Assembly (NCBI GenBank): GCA_963702055.1
Contig: OY969702.1
Location: forward strand, 62,001-126,000
Direction of reading: 5' to 3'
Origin: CAWINX01 sp963702055
Lineage (GTDB): Bacteria; Actinomycetota; Thermoleophilia; Solirubrobacterales; 70-9
DNA length: 64,000 bases
Below the pieces are notes generated by a model. The model saw only the letters and a list, made by a program, of their open reading frames with translations. It searched no databases and was not told the DNA's origin. This document shows positions 8,401 through 16,355 of this stretch, piece after piece (within the stretch, counting starts at the first letter, position 1; every line of letters begins with the position of its first letter). The position numbers and the translations under genes were made by a program.

Positions 8401-9171
8401 CTAGGCGGCAGCCCCAGCCTCCACCTCGTCGCGGATCCAGCCGTAGCCCTTCTCCTCGAGCACTCCGACCAGCTCCGGCCCGCCCTCCTTGACGATCCGA
8501 CCCTCGAACATCACGTGGACGGAGTCCGGCTTGACCATGTGCAGGATGCGCTGGTAGTGGGTGATGATCAAGACGCCCATCTCGGGCCCGGTGAACTTGT
8601 TGACCCCCTCGGCGACGGTGCGCAGCGCGTCGATGTCGAGGCCGGAGTCGGTCTCGTCGAGCACCGCGATCTCGGGCCGAAGCAGCGCCAGCTGCAGCAG
8701 CTCCATTCGCTTCTTCTCGCCGCCGGAGAAGCCGTCGTTGAGGTAGCGGCTGGAGAAGTCTTTGGGGATGTTCGCCAGCGCCATCGCCTCCTGGGCGACC
8801 CTGGCGAAGTCTTTGATCTTGATCGGCTCCTCGCCGCGTGCTTCGCGATGGGAGTTGATCACCGTCCTCAGGTACTTGCTGACCGAGACGCCGGGGATCG
8901 CGACCGGGTACTGGAAGGCCATGAAGAGGCCGGCGCGCGCGCGCTCGTCCGGGTCGGCCTCGGTGAAGTCCTCGCCCTTGAAGGTGATCGTCCCCTCGGT
9001 GACCTCGAGCGCCGGGTGTCCCATGATCGCGTTCGCGAGGGTCGACTTGCCCGACCCGTTCGGCCCCATCAGGGCGTGGACCTTGCCCTTCTCGACATCG
9101 AGGTCGAGGCCCCGGAGGATCTCCTTGTCCTCGGCCCTCACGTGCAGGTTGCGAATCTCCAGCTCAGCCAA
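8401..9171 (-). CDS. sufC: SufC, ABC-type ATPase of the Suf scaffold
   Basis: SufC powers SufBC2D. The 256-residue protein has a Walker A GPNGSGKST (36-44), the signature FSGGEKKR, and a Walker B followed by ETDSGLD, the SufC version of the D-loop. It starts with TTG at 9171, five bases after GGAG. In many actinobacteria sufC sits between sufD and sufS; here it is with sufS and sufU while sufB and sufD are 6 kb away, so the SufBCD complex is encoded in two transcripts. Confidence 0.97.
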   Translation of the reverse strand: MAELEIRNLHVRAEDKEILRGLDLDVEKGKVHALMGPNGSGKSTLANAIMGHPALEVTEGTITFKGEDFTEADPDERARAGLFMAFQYPVAIPGVSVSKYLRTVINSHREARGEEPIKIKDFARVAQEAMALANIPKDFSSRYLNDGFSGGEKKRMELLQLALLRPEIAVLDETDSGLDIDALRTVAEGVNKFTGPEMGVLIITHYQRILHMVKPDSVHVMFEGRIVKEGGPELVGVLEEKGYGWIRDEVEAGAAA

Positions 9172-9214
9172 CTCGTCTCCGTTTCATCGATTGTTCGCGG
9201 GCCGTCGGCCCCAG

Positions 9215-9694
9215 TTACGCAGCGCTGCCGACCGACGCGGCCGCGGGCTCGCGGCGCTCGTCGAGCCCGGAGAACTCAACCAGCTCGGCGAGCGTCGTTC
9301 CGGCCAGCGCCTTGGTGACGCCGCCCTGGACCCGCGTCCACAGCAGCTTCGTCGCGCAGGCTCGGTCGCCGTCGCTCTCGTGCGAGCAGAGCACCTTGCC
9401 CTCCGGAGTCTCGTGGAAGCACTCCATCGGGGCGATCTGCCCCTCCAGCGCCTCGACCACGGCATCCATGGTGATCTCCTCGGCCGGCTTGGCGAGGCTG
9501 TAGCCGCCATGCGCCCCCCGGGTCGAGGTGACCAGGCCCGCCTTGCGCAGTTTCGCGACCAGATGCTCGAGGTAGGAGAGCGGCAGCCGCTCCGCTTCGG
9601 CGACGGCGCTGAGCGAGATCGGGGTCGAACCGGGCTGGCGGCCCAGCTCGACCATTAGCCTCACTCCGTACTCGGCTTTGGTCGAGAACAGCAT
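9215..9694 (-). CDS. Rrf2-family Fe-S-sensing repressor (IscR/SufR-like)
   Basis: A winged-helix domain starts directly (FSTKAEYGVRLMVELG) and includes RGAHGGYSLAKP, the Rrf2 wing. Three cysteines, C92, C103 and C113, are placed where IscR-type proteins bind a [2Fe-2S] cluster, though their spacing differs from enterobacterial IscR. As first gene of the sufCSU block it is a likely autorepressor. TAGGAT ends eight bases before the ATG with no ribosome site, so the message is probably leaderless, and the shared operator-like motif overlaps that promoter. Confidence 0.92.
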   Translation of the reverse strand: MLFSTKAEYGVRLMVELGRQPGSTPISLSAVAEAERLPLSYLEHLVAKLRKAGLVTSTRGAHGGYSLAKPAEEITMDAVVEALEGQIAPMECFHETPEGKVLCSHESDGDRACATKLLWTRVQGGVTKALAGTTLAELVEFSGLDERREPAAASVGSAA

Positions 9695-9698
9695 CTGG

Positions 9699-9721
9699 CT
9701 AAATCCTACTAAAGCGGTCGG
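9699..9721 (-). promoter_or_regulatory. Putative operator and leaderless promoter of the iscR-sufCSU block
   Basis: On the minus strand: CCGACCG, four bases, AGTAGGATTTAG. TAGGAT (9708-9703) fits a -10 element eight bases before the iscR ATG. The motif repeats at 2839-2860 before the Rieske-sufB-sufD block, with seven plus eleven matching bases around a variable 4-base spacer. It is a good candidate binding site for the Rrf2 protein. Confidence 0.55.
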
Positions 9722-9775
9722 TTATGGGGCTGCGTCATAATCCGGCGGCAACCTGACCGAGGAGCGCCACGCCGA

Positions 9776-10642
9776 ATGACCACGACCAAGCAATCGACTT
9801 TCGGAGCAACCCTCCGCACGACGATCCTGATGGCCTCCCTCTCGGGCCTGCTGGTCGCGATCGGCTGGTTCATCAGCGGTGGCAACCCGAGCACAACGCT
9901 GCTCTTCCTCGGAATGGCGCTGGCGATCAACTTCTTCTCCTACTTCTTCAGCGACAAACTGGCGCTGGCGATGAGCGGCGCCAAGCCGGTCTCCGAGTCC
10001 GAGGCGCCGAAGCTCTACCAGATGGTCCGCGAGCTGAGCACCCGCGCCGACCTGCCGATGCCGCGCCTCTACATGATTCCCCAGGACCAGCCCAACGCCT
10101 TCGCCACCGGCCGCAACCCCAAGCACTCGGCCGTCGCGGTGACCCGCGGCATCGTCGGGCTACTCTCCGACGACGAGCTGCGGGGCGTGCTCTCCCACGA
10201 GCTCACCCACGTTCGCAACCGCGACATCCTGATCCAGTCGGTCGCTTCCAGCATCGGCGCCGCGATCACCTACATCGCCTACATGCTGCTCTGGTTCGGC
10301 GACGAGGACAACTCGCCGCTGGCCCTGGTCGGGCAGTTCGCGATCTTCCTGCTGGCGCCGCTTGCGGCGTCGATCATCCAGCTGGCGATCTCGCGACAGC
10401 GCGAGTACGCGGCCGACGCCGGTGGGGCCGAGATCTGCGGCAACCCCGAGTCGCTTGCCAGCGCCCTCCTGAGGCTCGAGCAGGGCGCCGCGGCGATGCC
10501 GATGCAGGTCAACCAGGCGGCCGAGCCGCTCTACATCGTCAAGCCCTTCTCCAGCAAGGGGATCGCCGGCCTCTTCTCGACCCACCCGCCGATCGAGGAG
10601 CGGGTGAAAAGGCTTCGCCAGATGCGCCCGAGCCTCGGCTGA
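9776..10642 (+). CDS. htpX: HtpX-like membrane zinc metalloprotease
   Basis: HtpX is an inner-membrane M48 protease for quality control of membrane proteins. Two membrane segments lie at about residues 15-35 and 42-60, the catalytic zinc motif is HELTH (141-145), and another pair of membrane segments follows (about 157-175 and 183-203) before the third ligand region REYAADAGGAEI. At 288 residues it is full length. It diverges from iscR; the 80-base gap holds both promoters. Confidence 0.93.
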   Translation: MTTTKQSTFGATLRTTILMASLSGLLVAIGWFISGGNPSTTLLFLGMALAINFFSYFFSDKLALAMSGAKPVSESEAPKLYQMVRELSTRADLPMPRLYMIPQDQPNAFATGRNPKHSAVAVTRGIVGLLSDDELRGVLSHELTHVRNRDILIQSVASSIGAAITYIAYMLLWFGDEDNSPLALVGQFAIFLLAPLAASIIQLAISRQREYAADAGGAEICGNPESLASALLRLEQGAAAMPMQVNQAAEPLYIVKPFSSKGIAGLFSTHPPIEERVKRLRQMRPSLG

Positions 10643-10653
10643 ACGTCCCTCGC

Positions 10654-10669
10654 TATACTTTTTGAAGTA
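10654..10669 (+). promoter_or_regulatory. Sulfur-pathway promoter motif, copy 1 (moeZ-like gene)
   Basis: TATACTTTTTGAAGTA is strikingly AT-rich for this genome. TATACT is a good -10 hexamer and TACTT/AAGTA form a 5-bp dyad around TTTG, as in an operator. All 16 bases recur at 17840-17855 before cysM. CGTCCC stands just upstream of both copies. The two genes belong to the same cysteine pathway. Confidence 0.6.
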
Positions 10670-10695
10670 AAGCTGATCCGGATTTAGGAGATTCA

Positions 10696-11853
10696 ATGGC
10701 GTCCACCGAGACCAAGGCGCTGATCGAGGAGATCGAGCCCTTTGAAGCGGCGGAGGAGATCGACGGCGGCGACGTAGTCCTGATCGACACCCGAGAGCCG
10801 CACGAGTACCAGGAGGCCCACCTCGAGGGCGGCAAGCTGGTGCCGCCGGGGTTGCTGGCGGAGGAGATCGGCACCGCCGCCCCCGACAAGTCGGCGCGCA
10901 CGATCCTCTACTGCCGCAGCGGCCAGCGCTCCGCGGTCGCCGCCGCGCAGATGGAGGCGCTCGGTTACGAGGACGTCGCCTCGATGGCGGGTGGCATCCT
11001 CGCCTGGCAGGAGCAGGGCCTTCCGGTCGTCGCGACCGAGGGGATGAGCGCCGCGCAGCGCGAGCGCTACTCCCGCCACACGCTGCTTCCCGAGGTCGGC
11101 GTCGAGGGCCAGCTGAAGATGCTCGACGCGAAGGTGCTGCTGGTCGGCGCCGGCGGGCTGGGCGCTCCGACCGCTCTCTACCTCGCGGCGGCGGGGATCG
11201 GCACGATCGGCCTGGTCGACGACGACGTGGTTGACGCCTCCAACCTGCAACGCCAGGTGATCCACAACACCGAGCGGATCGGGATGCCCAAGACCGAGTC
11301 CGCTCGCAAGACGATCGAGGCGCTCAACCCCGACATCGAGGTGGTCGAGCACCGGATGCGGCTCGACGCCTCCAACATCCTCGAGATCCTCGAGGGCTAC
11401 GACGTGATCGTCGACGGGGCCGACAACTTCCCCACCCGCTACCTGCTCAACGACGCCTCGGTGCGGTTGCGCAAGCCGGTCGTCTCGGCTTCGATCCTCA
11501 GCTTCGACGGCCAGATCTCGACCTTCGTCCCCTTCGAGGGGCCCTGCTATCGCTGCCTCTATCCGACGCCTCCGCCCGCCGAGTTGGCGCCGAGCTGCTC
11601 GGCCAACGGCGTGCTCGGCGTGATGGCCGGGACGATGGGCCTGCTGCAGGCGAACGAGGTGCTGAAGCTGGTGCTCGGCGTCGGCGAGCCGCTGATCGGT
11701 CGCCTGCTGCTCTTCGAGGCGCTCAGCACCCGCTTCACCGAACTCAAGGTTCGCCGCGATCCCGCCTGCCCGATCTGCGGCGAGGACGTGCCGGAAATCG
11801 CCGCGGAGGACCTGGGCAAGTTCCCCGACTACGAACTCTTCTGCGCCGGATAG
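10696..11853 (+). CDS. Rhodanese-MoeB/ThiF fusion, sulfur-carrier activating enzyme (MoeZ-like)
   Basis: The protein adenylates the C-terminal Gly of a ubiquitin-like sulfur carrier and loads it with sulfur as a thiocarboxylate. Residues about 12-115 are a rhodanese domain with catalytic C73 in CRSGQRSA. Residues 123-385 are an E1-like domain: RYSRHTLLPEVG, ATP-binding GAGGLG (151-156), and zinc cysteines in CYRC and CPIC. In MoeZ and MOCS3 the rhodanese domain is C-terminal; here the order is reversed. The gene for the carrier CysO follows after 19 bases. AGGAG precedes the ATG by five bases. Confidence 0.88.
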   Translation: MASTETKALIEEIEPFEAAEEIDGGDVVLIDTREPHEYQEAHLEGGKLVPPGLLAEEIGTAAPDKSARTILYCRSGQRSAVAAAQMEALGYEDVASMAGGILAWQEQGLPVVATEGMSAAQRERYSRHTLLPEVGVEGQLKMLDAKVLLVGAGGLGAPTALYLAAAGIGTIGLVDDDVVDASNLQRQVIHNTERIGMPKTESARKTIEALNPDIEVVEHRMRLDASNILEILEGYDVIVDGADNFPTRYLLNDASVRLRKPVVSASILSFDGQISTFVPFEGPCYRCLYPTPPPAELAPSCSANGVLGVMAGTMGLLQANEVLKLVLGVGEPLIGRLLLFEALSTRFTELKVRRDPACPICGEDVPEIAAEDLGKFPDYELFCAG

Positions 11854-11872
11854 CCGGTAGGTTTCCCGCCTG

Positions 11873-12148
11873 ATGGCAACCGTTCGCATACCGCCGGTGC
11901 TGCGCCCGCAGACCGGCGGCAAGCCCGAGGTCGACGCCCGGGGCTCGACCGTCGGCGAGGTGCTGCGCGCCCTTACCGGCGAGTACCCCGAAACCGCCGG
12001 ACAGCTCTTCGGCGCCGACGGCGACCTCAACCGCTACGTCAACGTCTATCTGAACGACGAGGACGTGCGGGTGTTGAGCGGGCTCGAGACCGCGGTTTCC
12101 GACGGCGACACCGTCGTCATCCTGCCGGCGATGGCCGGCGGTTGCTGA
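11873..12148 (+). CDS. cysO: CysO-like ubiquitin-fold sulfur carrier, encoded with C-terminal Gly-Gly-Cys
   Basis: This 91-residue beta-grasp protein (VRIPPVLRPQTGG...VNVYLNDEDVR...DGDTVVILPAMAGG) matches mycobacterial CysO, which carries sulfur as a C-terminal thiocarboxylate to CysM for cysteine synthesis. Unlike standard carriers it does not end at Gly-Gly: the codons are GGC GGT TGC TGA, adding one Cys. It therefore needs trimming, for which the JAMM peptidase Mec encoded at 18846 is the obvious candidate. TAGGTT lies nine bases before the ATG without a ribosome site, so the gene may also have a leaderless promoter. Its 3' end overlaps the convergent regulator gene by 32 bases. Confidence 0.9.
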   Translation: MATVRIPPVLRPQTGGKPEVDARGSTVGEVLRALTGEYPETAGQLFGADGDLNRYVNVYLNDEDVRVLSGLETAVSDGDTVVILPAMAGGC

Positions 12149-15100
12149 GCTTCGGCGCCTCGCCCATCTGGGCCAGCAACGCGACCATTCCGAGGCGCTC
12201 CGCGGCTCGTTCGGCCTCGGCGAGAAGCTGCCCCGCCCGCTCGGCGTCGCCTTCGCGTCCGCGTGCGGCAAGCGCCTTGGCCAGCTCGTAGCGCGAGCGG
12301 GCGAGCCAGGGCAATGCGCCGCCCTCCTGGTTCAATCCGACCGCCTCCTCGAGGCGCTCGACCGCGTCGTCGGCGCGACCGAGCCGCGCGGCGACCATTC
12401 CGAGGTAGTGGGCGCTCGTCCCCCCGTACGCGGAAGCGCCGCCGATCGCGATCGGCCGGTTGCCGTAGGGGGCGAGCAGCCTCTCGACCTGCTCCATCCG
12501 CTCGACGTCGTCGAGCGCCTCGGCGGTGAGTGCCAGGAAGCCGAGCGCGCCAAGCCGGGTCGCGTCGTCGGGGATCGCGGCGAAGTCGTCCGTGGCGAGC
12601 TCGTCGAGGAGCTCGGCCGCCTCCTCCCGCTTGCCGAGCCGGCTGAGCAGGAAGGCCAGCGCGACCCGCCATGCGGCGACCGTCTCGTAGATCGCGGCGA
12701 GCTCGCGGACGGGCCCCTCCAGCTCGTCGAGGCGGTTCTGCTCCCAGCGCAACGCGAACAGCTCAACGCCGGAGGACTGGACCGCGTTGGCGGATCGGGA
12801 GAGCGCACCCAGCTCGAGCACGTCGGCGGCGAGGCCTTCGGCGTCGCCAAAGCGACCCTCCATCAAGGCTCGCATCGCTTGAAAGGCGTGACTGTGGATC
12901 TGGCCGGGCGGCTGCTTCATCTGGTCGGCGAGGCGGGCGTGCTCGGCGATCGCGAAGTCCAGCTCGGTGAACCTGCCGAGTTCGAGCGAGACGATCACCC
13001 GCAGCGCAAGCGCCTGCATTTCCAGGTCGCGGTCGCGCAGCTCGCCCGCCAGCGTCGCCAGCTGCCTGGTGAGCTTGGCTCGCTCGTCGAGGCCTTCCGG
13101 CCCGGAGCGGGCGTGCCAGCGGCCGATCAGCGCCGCGGCAAGCGCCTCCTGATCGCCGGCGGCGCGCGCGAGGTCGAGCGCCTCGGTGCTCTTGACGTCG
13201 GCCTCTTCGGCGCGGCCCGCGAACTGGAGAGCGGCGGCGAGCCGGGCCAGCAGGCGAATCCGCAGCGTATCGGGCAGTCCCTTCTTGGCGAGGACCGAGC
13301 GGAGCAGGTTGATCGCCTCGGCGTCGTGCACTCCGTAGCGCTGCCAGCCGAATCCGCCGAAGCCGAGCACGGCCCGCCCCAGCGCCTCGGGGTTGTCGGT
13401 GGCGCCGGCGATCCTCGTCGCCCGTCCGAAGGTCTCCCGCGAGGCGCTCACGTCGCCGGCTCGCCACTCGGCTTCGCCCAGCGCGATCAACAGCTCGCAA
13501 CGCAGGCCCTCGTCGACGTTGTCGATCGCGTTCAGCGCCGAGAGGGCGGCGCCGTAGTGGGTGACGGCCTCCTCGAAGGCCAGGCCTCCGAGCGCGCCGG
13601 CGCCCGCCCGGACGCAGTATTCGAGCGCCTTCGGCGCGGCCGACGGGCCGGCTCCGGCGTAGTGGCGAGCGAGTTCCGCGACGTGGCGGGGATCGCTGCC
13701 GTGACGGCGTTCGAGCGCGTCGGCGACCTTGCCGTGGAGCATCGCCCGGCGGCGCTTCGGAATGCCCGCGTAGACCGTCTGGCGGAAGAGCGCGTGGGAG
13801 AACGCGTAGTGGTCGAGGGTGCCCGGCACGTCGGCCAGCAGGCTGGCCGCGACGGCGGCCTCCAGCGCGTCGGTCACCCCCTCCGACGGGCGGTCGCCCA
13901 CGTCGACGATCAGCTCCGCCTCGAACTCTCGCCCGATCACCGAGGCGATTTCGAGCAGCCCCTCGACTCCCGGCCCCAGCTCGCCGATCCGGTGCGCCAC
14001 CGACTCGCGCACCAGCTCGGGTATGCCGCGCGCGTAGACCGCCTCGCGGCCCTTGAGAACCTGTCCAGGCTCGCCGTCCACGGGGCCGATCTGGTTGACC
14101 AGGGCCTCGATCAGGAAGGGGTTGCCGCCGGTCTCTGCGCGAATCGTCTCGGCCAGCTCTGGTTCGCGGTCGCCACCGCGCAGGGACGCGACCAGCTCGA
14201 CCACCTCCGCCTGGCTGAGGCCGCTGAGGCGCAGCCGCTCGAAGAGCCGCTCCCGTCCGAGGTCGGCGAGCGTTTCCGCCAGGGCCGGGCTGGGCTCTGT
14301 CTCGCGGTAGGTGGCCAGCACCATCAACCCCCCGTCATGGGCGGAGCGGGCGATGTGGCGCAGCATCAGCAGGGAGCCGGGGTCGGCCCACTGCAGGTCG
14401 TCGATCACGAGCAGCGTCGGGTGTCGTCCCGCAATCGCTGCAAGGGTCCCGGTCACCGCGTCGAAGAGGCGATCACGAGCCACCTCGCCGTCGGCGGACG
14501 CCGAGCCCGGCAGCTGGACGGAGATCTCGGGAACCAGGGAGGCAAGGACCGACGCGTTTGGCCCGAGGTCCCGCTCCAGGTCGGCCGCGGCCGTGTTGAT
14601 GGTCCAGTGACGCAGAGCTTCGATGAACGGCTGATAGGTGAGGGTCGCCTCTTCGTCGGCCCGGCCGTAGAGGACCGTGGCCCCGGCGCCGTGCGCGCGT
14701 TGAGCGAACTCGGTGACCAGTCGGGTCTTGCCCACGCCGGGATCGCCGCCGACCAGGACGATGTGGCGGGTTCCGCCTTGCGTCTCCTTCCAGAGCCCGG
14801 AGAGGAAAGCCATCTCCTCGATCCTGTTTACGAACGGGACGCTTCGCCGCGGCGACAGCCAGCTGGGGAGGGGGAGGGCGTCGGTTCCCTCTCCGAGGGC
14901 CACGCGGGGGCTTGTCTCGGGCTGAGCCTCCGCCTCGGCCCGCCCCATACGGTCGCCGCTAAGCAGTTTGCGGTGCAGCGCCTGGATTTCGGTACCGGGG
15001 GCGCTGCCGAGCTCCCTGGCCAGCAGTTTGCGCAGGTCGTCGTAGGTGCGCAGCGCCTCGGCGGTGTTGCCGGAGGCGACCAGGGCGCGCATCAGGTTGA

Positions 15101-15710
15101 GGTATCCGGACTCGCGGAAGGGGGCGGCGCGTATCAGGGCACGGGCTGAGCGCTCGGCTCCGGCCAGCTCCGACCCGCCCAGGCCGACCCCGGCCCGGGC
15201 GATCACCTCGCGGGCTCGCAGCTCGAGCTCTTCGAGCTCATGCCGCACCTCTTCCACCCAGGGAGCCTCGAAGCCGGCCAGGAACGGTCTTCCGGCGATG
15301 TTCAGGGCGATATGAGCGTGGGCCCAGGCGTCCTTCCAGTCGCTCGCCTTGAGCGCCGAGTCGGCGACTCGGATCGCCCGCTCGGCGGCCTCGATGTCGA
15401 TCCAGGTGCCTTCGGGGAGTCGCAGCTCGACCGTGTCGCGGCCGGCCAGCGCCTCGGGGCCGAGGGCGCTGCGGAGGCGCGAGAGCTGGGTGCGCAGCGC
15501 CGCCGCCGGGTCGATCGGCGGGTCCTCGGGCCAGATCGCCCCGATCAGCTCGTCGCGGCTGACCGGGCGGCCGCGGTTGAGGACGAGGTAGGCGAGCAGC
15601 ACTCGACCCTGGCGCCCGCGGAGGGCCGGAGTGACGTGCCGACCCTCTACGTCGGCCTTGAGGCGTCCGCACAGCTGAATGCGAGTCGTGCCCGCTTCGG
15701 AAGGGGGCAT
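12117..15710 (-). CDS. Giant SARP-type regulator: winged helix, BTAD, AAA ATPase and TPR-like repeats
   Basis: The 1197-residue protein starts with an OmpR-like DNA-binding domain (RIQLCGRLKADVEG to about 95), followed by a bacterial transcriptional activation domain (to about 260). A STAND/AAA_16 ATPase follows, with Walker A GGDPGVGKTRL and Walker B LLVIDDLQWADPG. The C-terminal half is alpha-helical and TPR-like (YCVRAGAGALGGLAFEEAVTHY and similar). Such proteins are signal-integrating transcriptional activators, often of secondary metabolism, but no biosynthetic cluster is nearby, so targets are unknown. I use the ATG at 15710, ten residues before the domain; the frame opens further upstream to a TTG at 15788. 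Confidence 0.88.
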   Translation of the reverse strand: MPPSEAGTTRIQLCGRLKADVEGRHVTPALRGRQGRVLLAYLVLNRGRPVSRDELIGAIWPEDPPIDPAAALRTQLSRLRSALGPEALAGRDTVELRLPEGTWIDIEAAERAIRVADSALKASDWKDAWAHAHIALNIAGRPFLAGFEAPWVEEVRHELEELELRAREVIARAGVGLGGSELAGAERSARALIRAAPFRESGYLNLMRALVASGNTAEALRTYDDLRKLLARELGSAPGTEIQALHRKLLSGDRMGRAEAEAQPETSPRVALGEGTDALPLPSWLSPRRSVPFVNRIEEMAFLSGLWKETQGGTRHIVLVGGDPGVGKTRLVTEFAQRAHGAGATVLYGRADEEATLTYQPFIEALRHWTINTAAADLERDLGPNASVLASLVPEISVQLPGSASADGEVARDRLFDAVTGTLAAIAGRHPTLLVIDDLQWADPGSLLMLRHIARSAHDGGLMVLATYRETEPSPALAETLADLGRERLFERLRLSGLSQAEVVELVASLRGGDREPELAETIRAETGGNPFLIEALVNQIGPVDGEPGQVLKGREAVYARGIPELVRESVAHRIGELGPGVEGLLEIASVIGREFEAELIVDVGDRPSEGVTDALEAAVAASLLADVPGTLDHYAFSHALFRQTVYAGIPKRRRAMLHGKVADALERRHGSDPRHVAELARHYAGAGPSAAPKALEYCVRAGAGALGGLAFEEAVTHYGAALSALNAIDNVDEGLRCELLIALGEAEWRAGDVSASRETFGRATRIAGATDNPEALGRAVLGFGGFGWQRYGVHDAEAINLLRSVLAKKGLPDTLRIRLLARLAAALQFAGRAEEADVKSTEALDLARAAGDQEALAAALIGRWHARSGPEGLDERAKLTRQLATLAGELRDRDLEMQALALRVIVSLELGRFTELDFAIAEHARLADQMKQPPGQIHSHAFQAMRALMEGRFGDAEGLAADVLELGALSRSANAVQSSGVELFALRWEQNRLDELEGPVRELAAIYETVAAWRVALAFLLSRLGKREEAAELLDELATDDFAAIPDDATRLGALGFLALTAEALDDVERMEQVERLLAPYGNRPIAIGGASAYGGTSAHYLGMVAARLGRADDAVERLEEAVGLNQEGGALPWLARSRYELAKALAARGREGDAERAGQLLAEAERAAERLGMVALLAQMGEAPKLSNRRPSPAG

Positions 15711-15777
15711 CGACGGAAACGATACGGAAACGCTGTCATGACGGAAGGGCAACACTCTGAGTGCAAGATCGGCTCCG

Positions 15778-15984
15778 ATGCCAGGCAACTTGACAGTTGG
15801 GGCTCAAGCCTCACAGCTTGCGCTCCGATGTGAATGCGGAACGATCGTGATCGCACACGGAAAACAGCGCTTGGTCGAATTGGCACGACTCCACTTCGGA
15901 GAGTTCCACCCCGACCTCGGGGCCGACGTGCCGGCAGACCTGATTTTGGCAATGGCAGAAGAGAAGGAGATCCAGCAACAGTGA
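15778..15984 (+). CDS. Small Cys/His protein of unknown function
   Basis: A 68-residue protein with C18-x-C20-G and H39/H44 (HFGEFHPDLGAD) that might bind a metal; the layout is faintly like small zinc-ribbon families of the DUF1059 kind, but I cannot assign it. Support for a real gene is the GTGA overlap of its stop with the start of the next gene and a codon composition unlike the usual high-GC shadow frames. It diverges from the SARP regulator gene across 67 bases. No clear ribosome site is seen before its ATG. Confidence 0.5.
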   Translation: MPGNLTVGAQASQLALRCECGTIVIAHGKQRLVELARLHFGEFHPDLGADVPADLILAMAEEKEIQQQ

Positions 15985-16334
15985 CTTCCACCCGCAACAT
16001 CAGAACCGGCCTTCGCGCGGCATTCGCGGTCGCGGCGCTTGCAGCCGCGTTCGTTCTGCCGACTCAGGCCATGGCTACGACCGACTGCTCCAACGTGGGG
16101 TCCGATCCCACCCAGGCCCAGTACTGCTCGCCCACCCAGGGTGGCGGCAGCGAGGGGACCTCGAGCTCGGGCACCGCGCAGAGCTCGGGCACCGCGGGGG
16201 TTTCGACCTCCTCGGGCTCGGGCGGCTCGTTGCCCTTCACCGGTCTCGACCTGGCCGCGCTGCTGGCCGTCGCCGGCGCCCTCACGGCCGCCGGCTTCGC
16301 GCTGCGACGCCTCTCCGGGCCGAGCAAGAGCTGA
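15981..16334 (+). CDS. Small LPXTG-type cell-wall-anchored protein
   Basis: The 117-residue product has a signal peptide (residues 1 to about 31, hydrophobic AAFAVAALAAAFVLPTQAMA), a short stretch with two cysteines, a Ser/Gly/Thr-rich linker and a sorting signal: LPFTG (84-88), a hydrophobic helix and a tail with RR and K. Sortase would cleave after Thr87 and attach the roughly 55-residue mature part to the wall. No sortase gene is in the window. The GTG start at 15981 follows AGGAG and overlaps the upstream small gene; a polyprenyl-phosphate sugar transferase follows. Confidence 0.75.
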   Translation: MTSTRNIRTGLRAAFAVAALAAAFVLPTQAMATTDCSNVGSDPTQAQYCSPTQGGGSEGTSSSGTAQSSGTAGVSTSSGSGGSLPFTGLDLAALLAVAGALTAAGFALRRLSGPSKS

Positions 16335-16355
16335 GGGCCCAGGAGGGCTGAAGCA

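Noticed and set aside
12408..15149. Plus-strand open frame of about 910 codons inside the SARP regulator gene
   Set aside because: It mirrors the codon bias of the regulator on the other strand and has no ribosome site or family motif.
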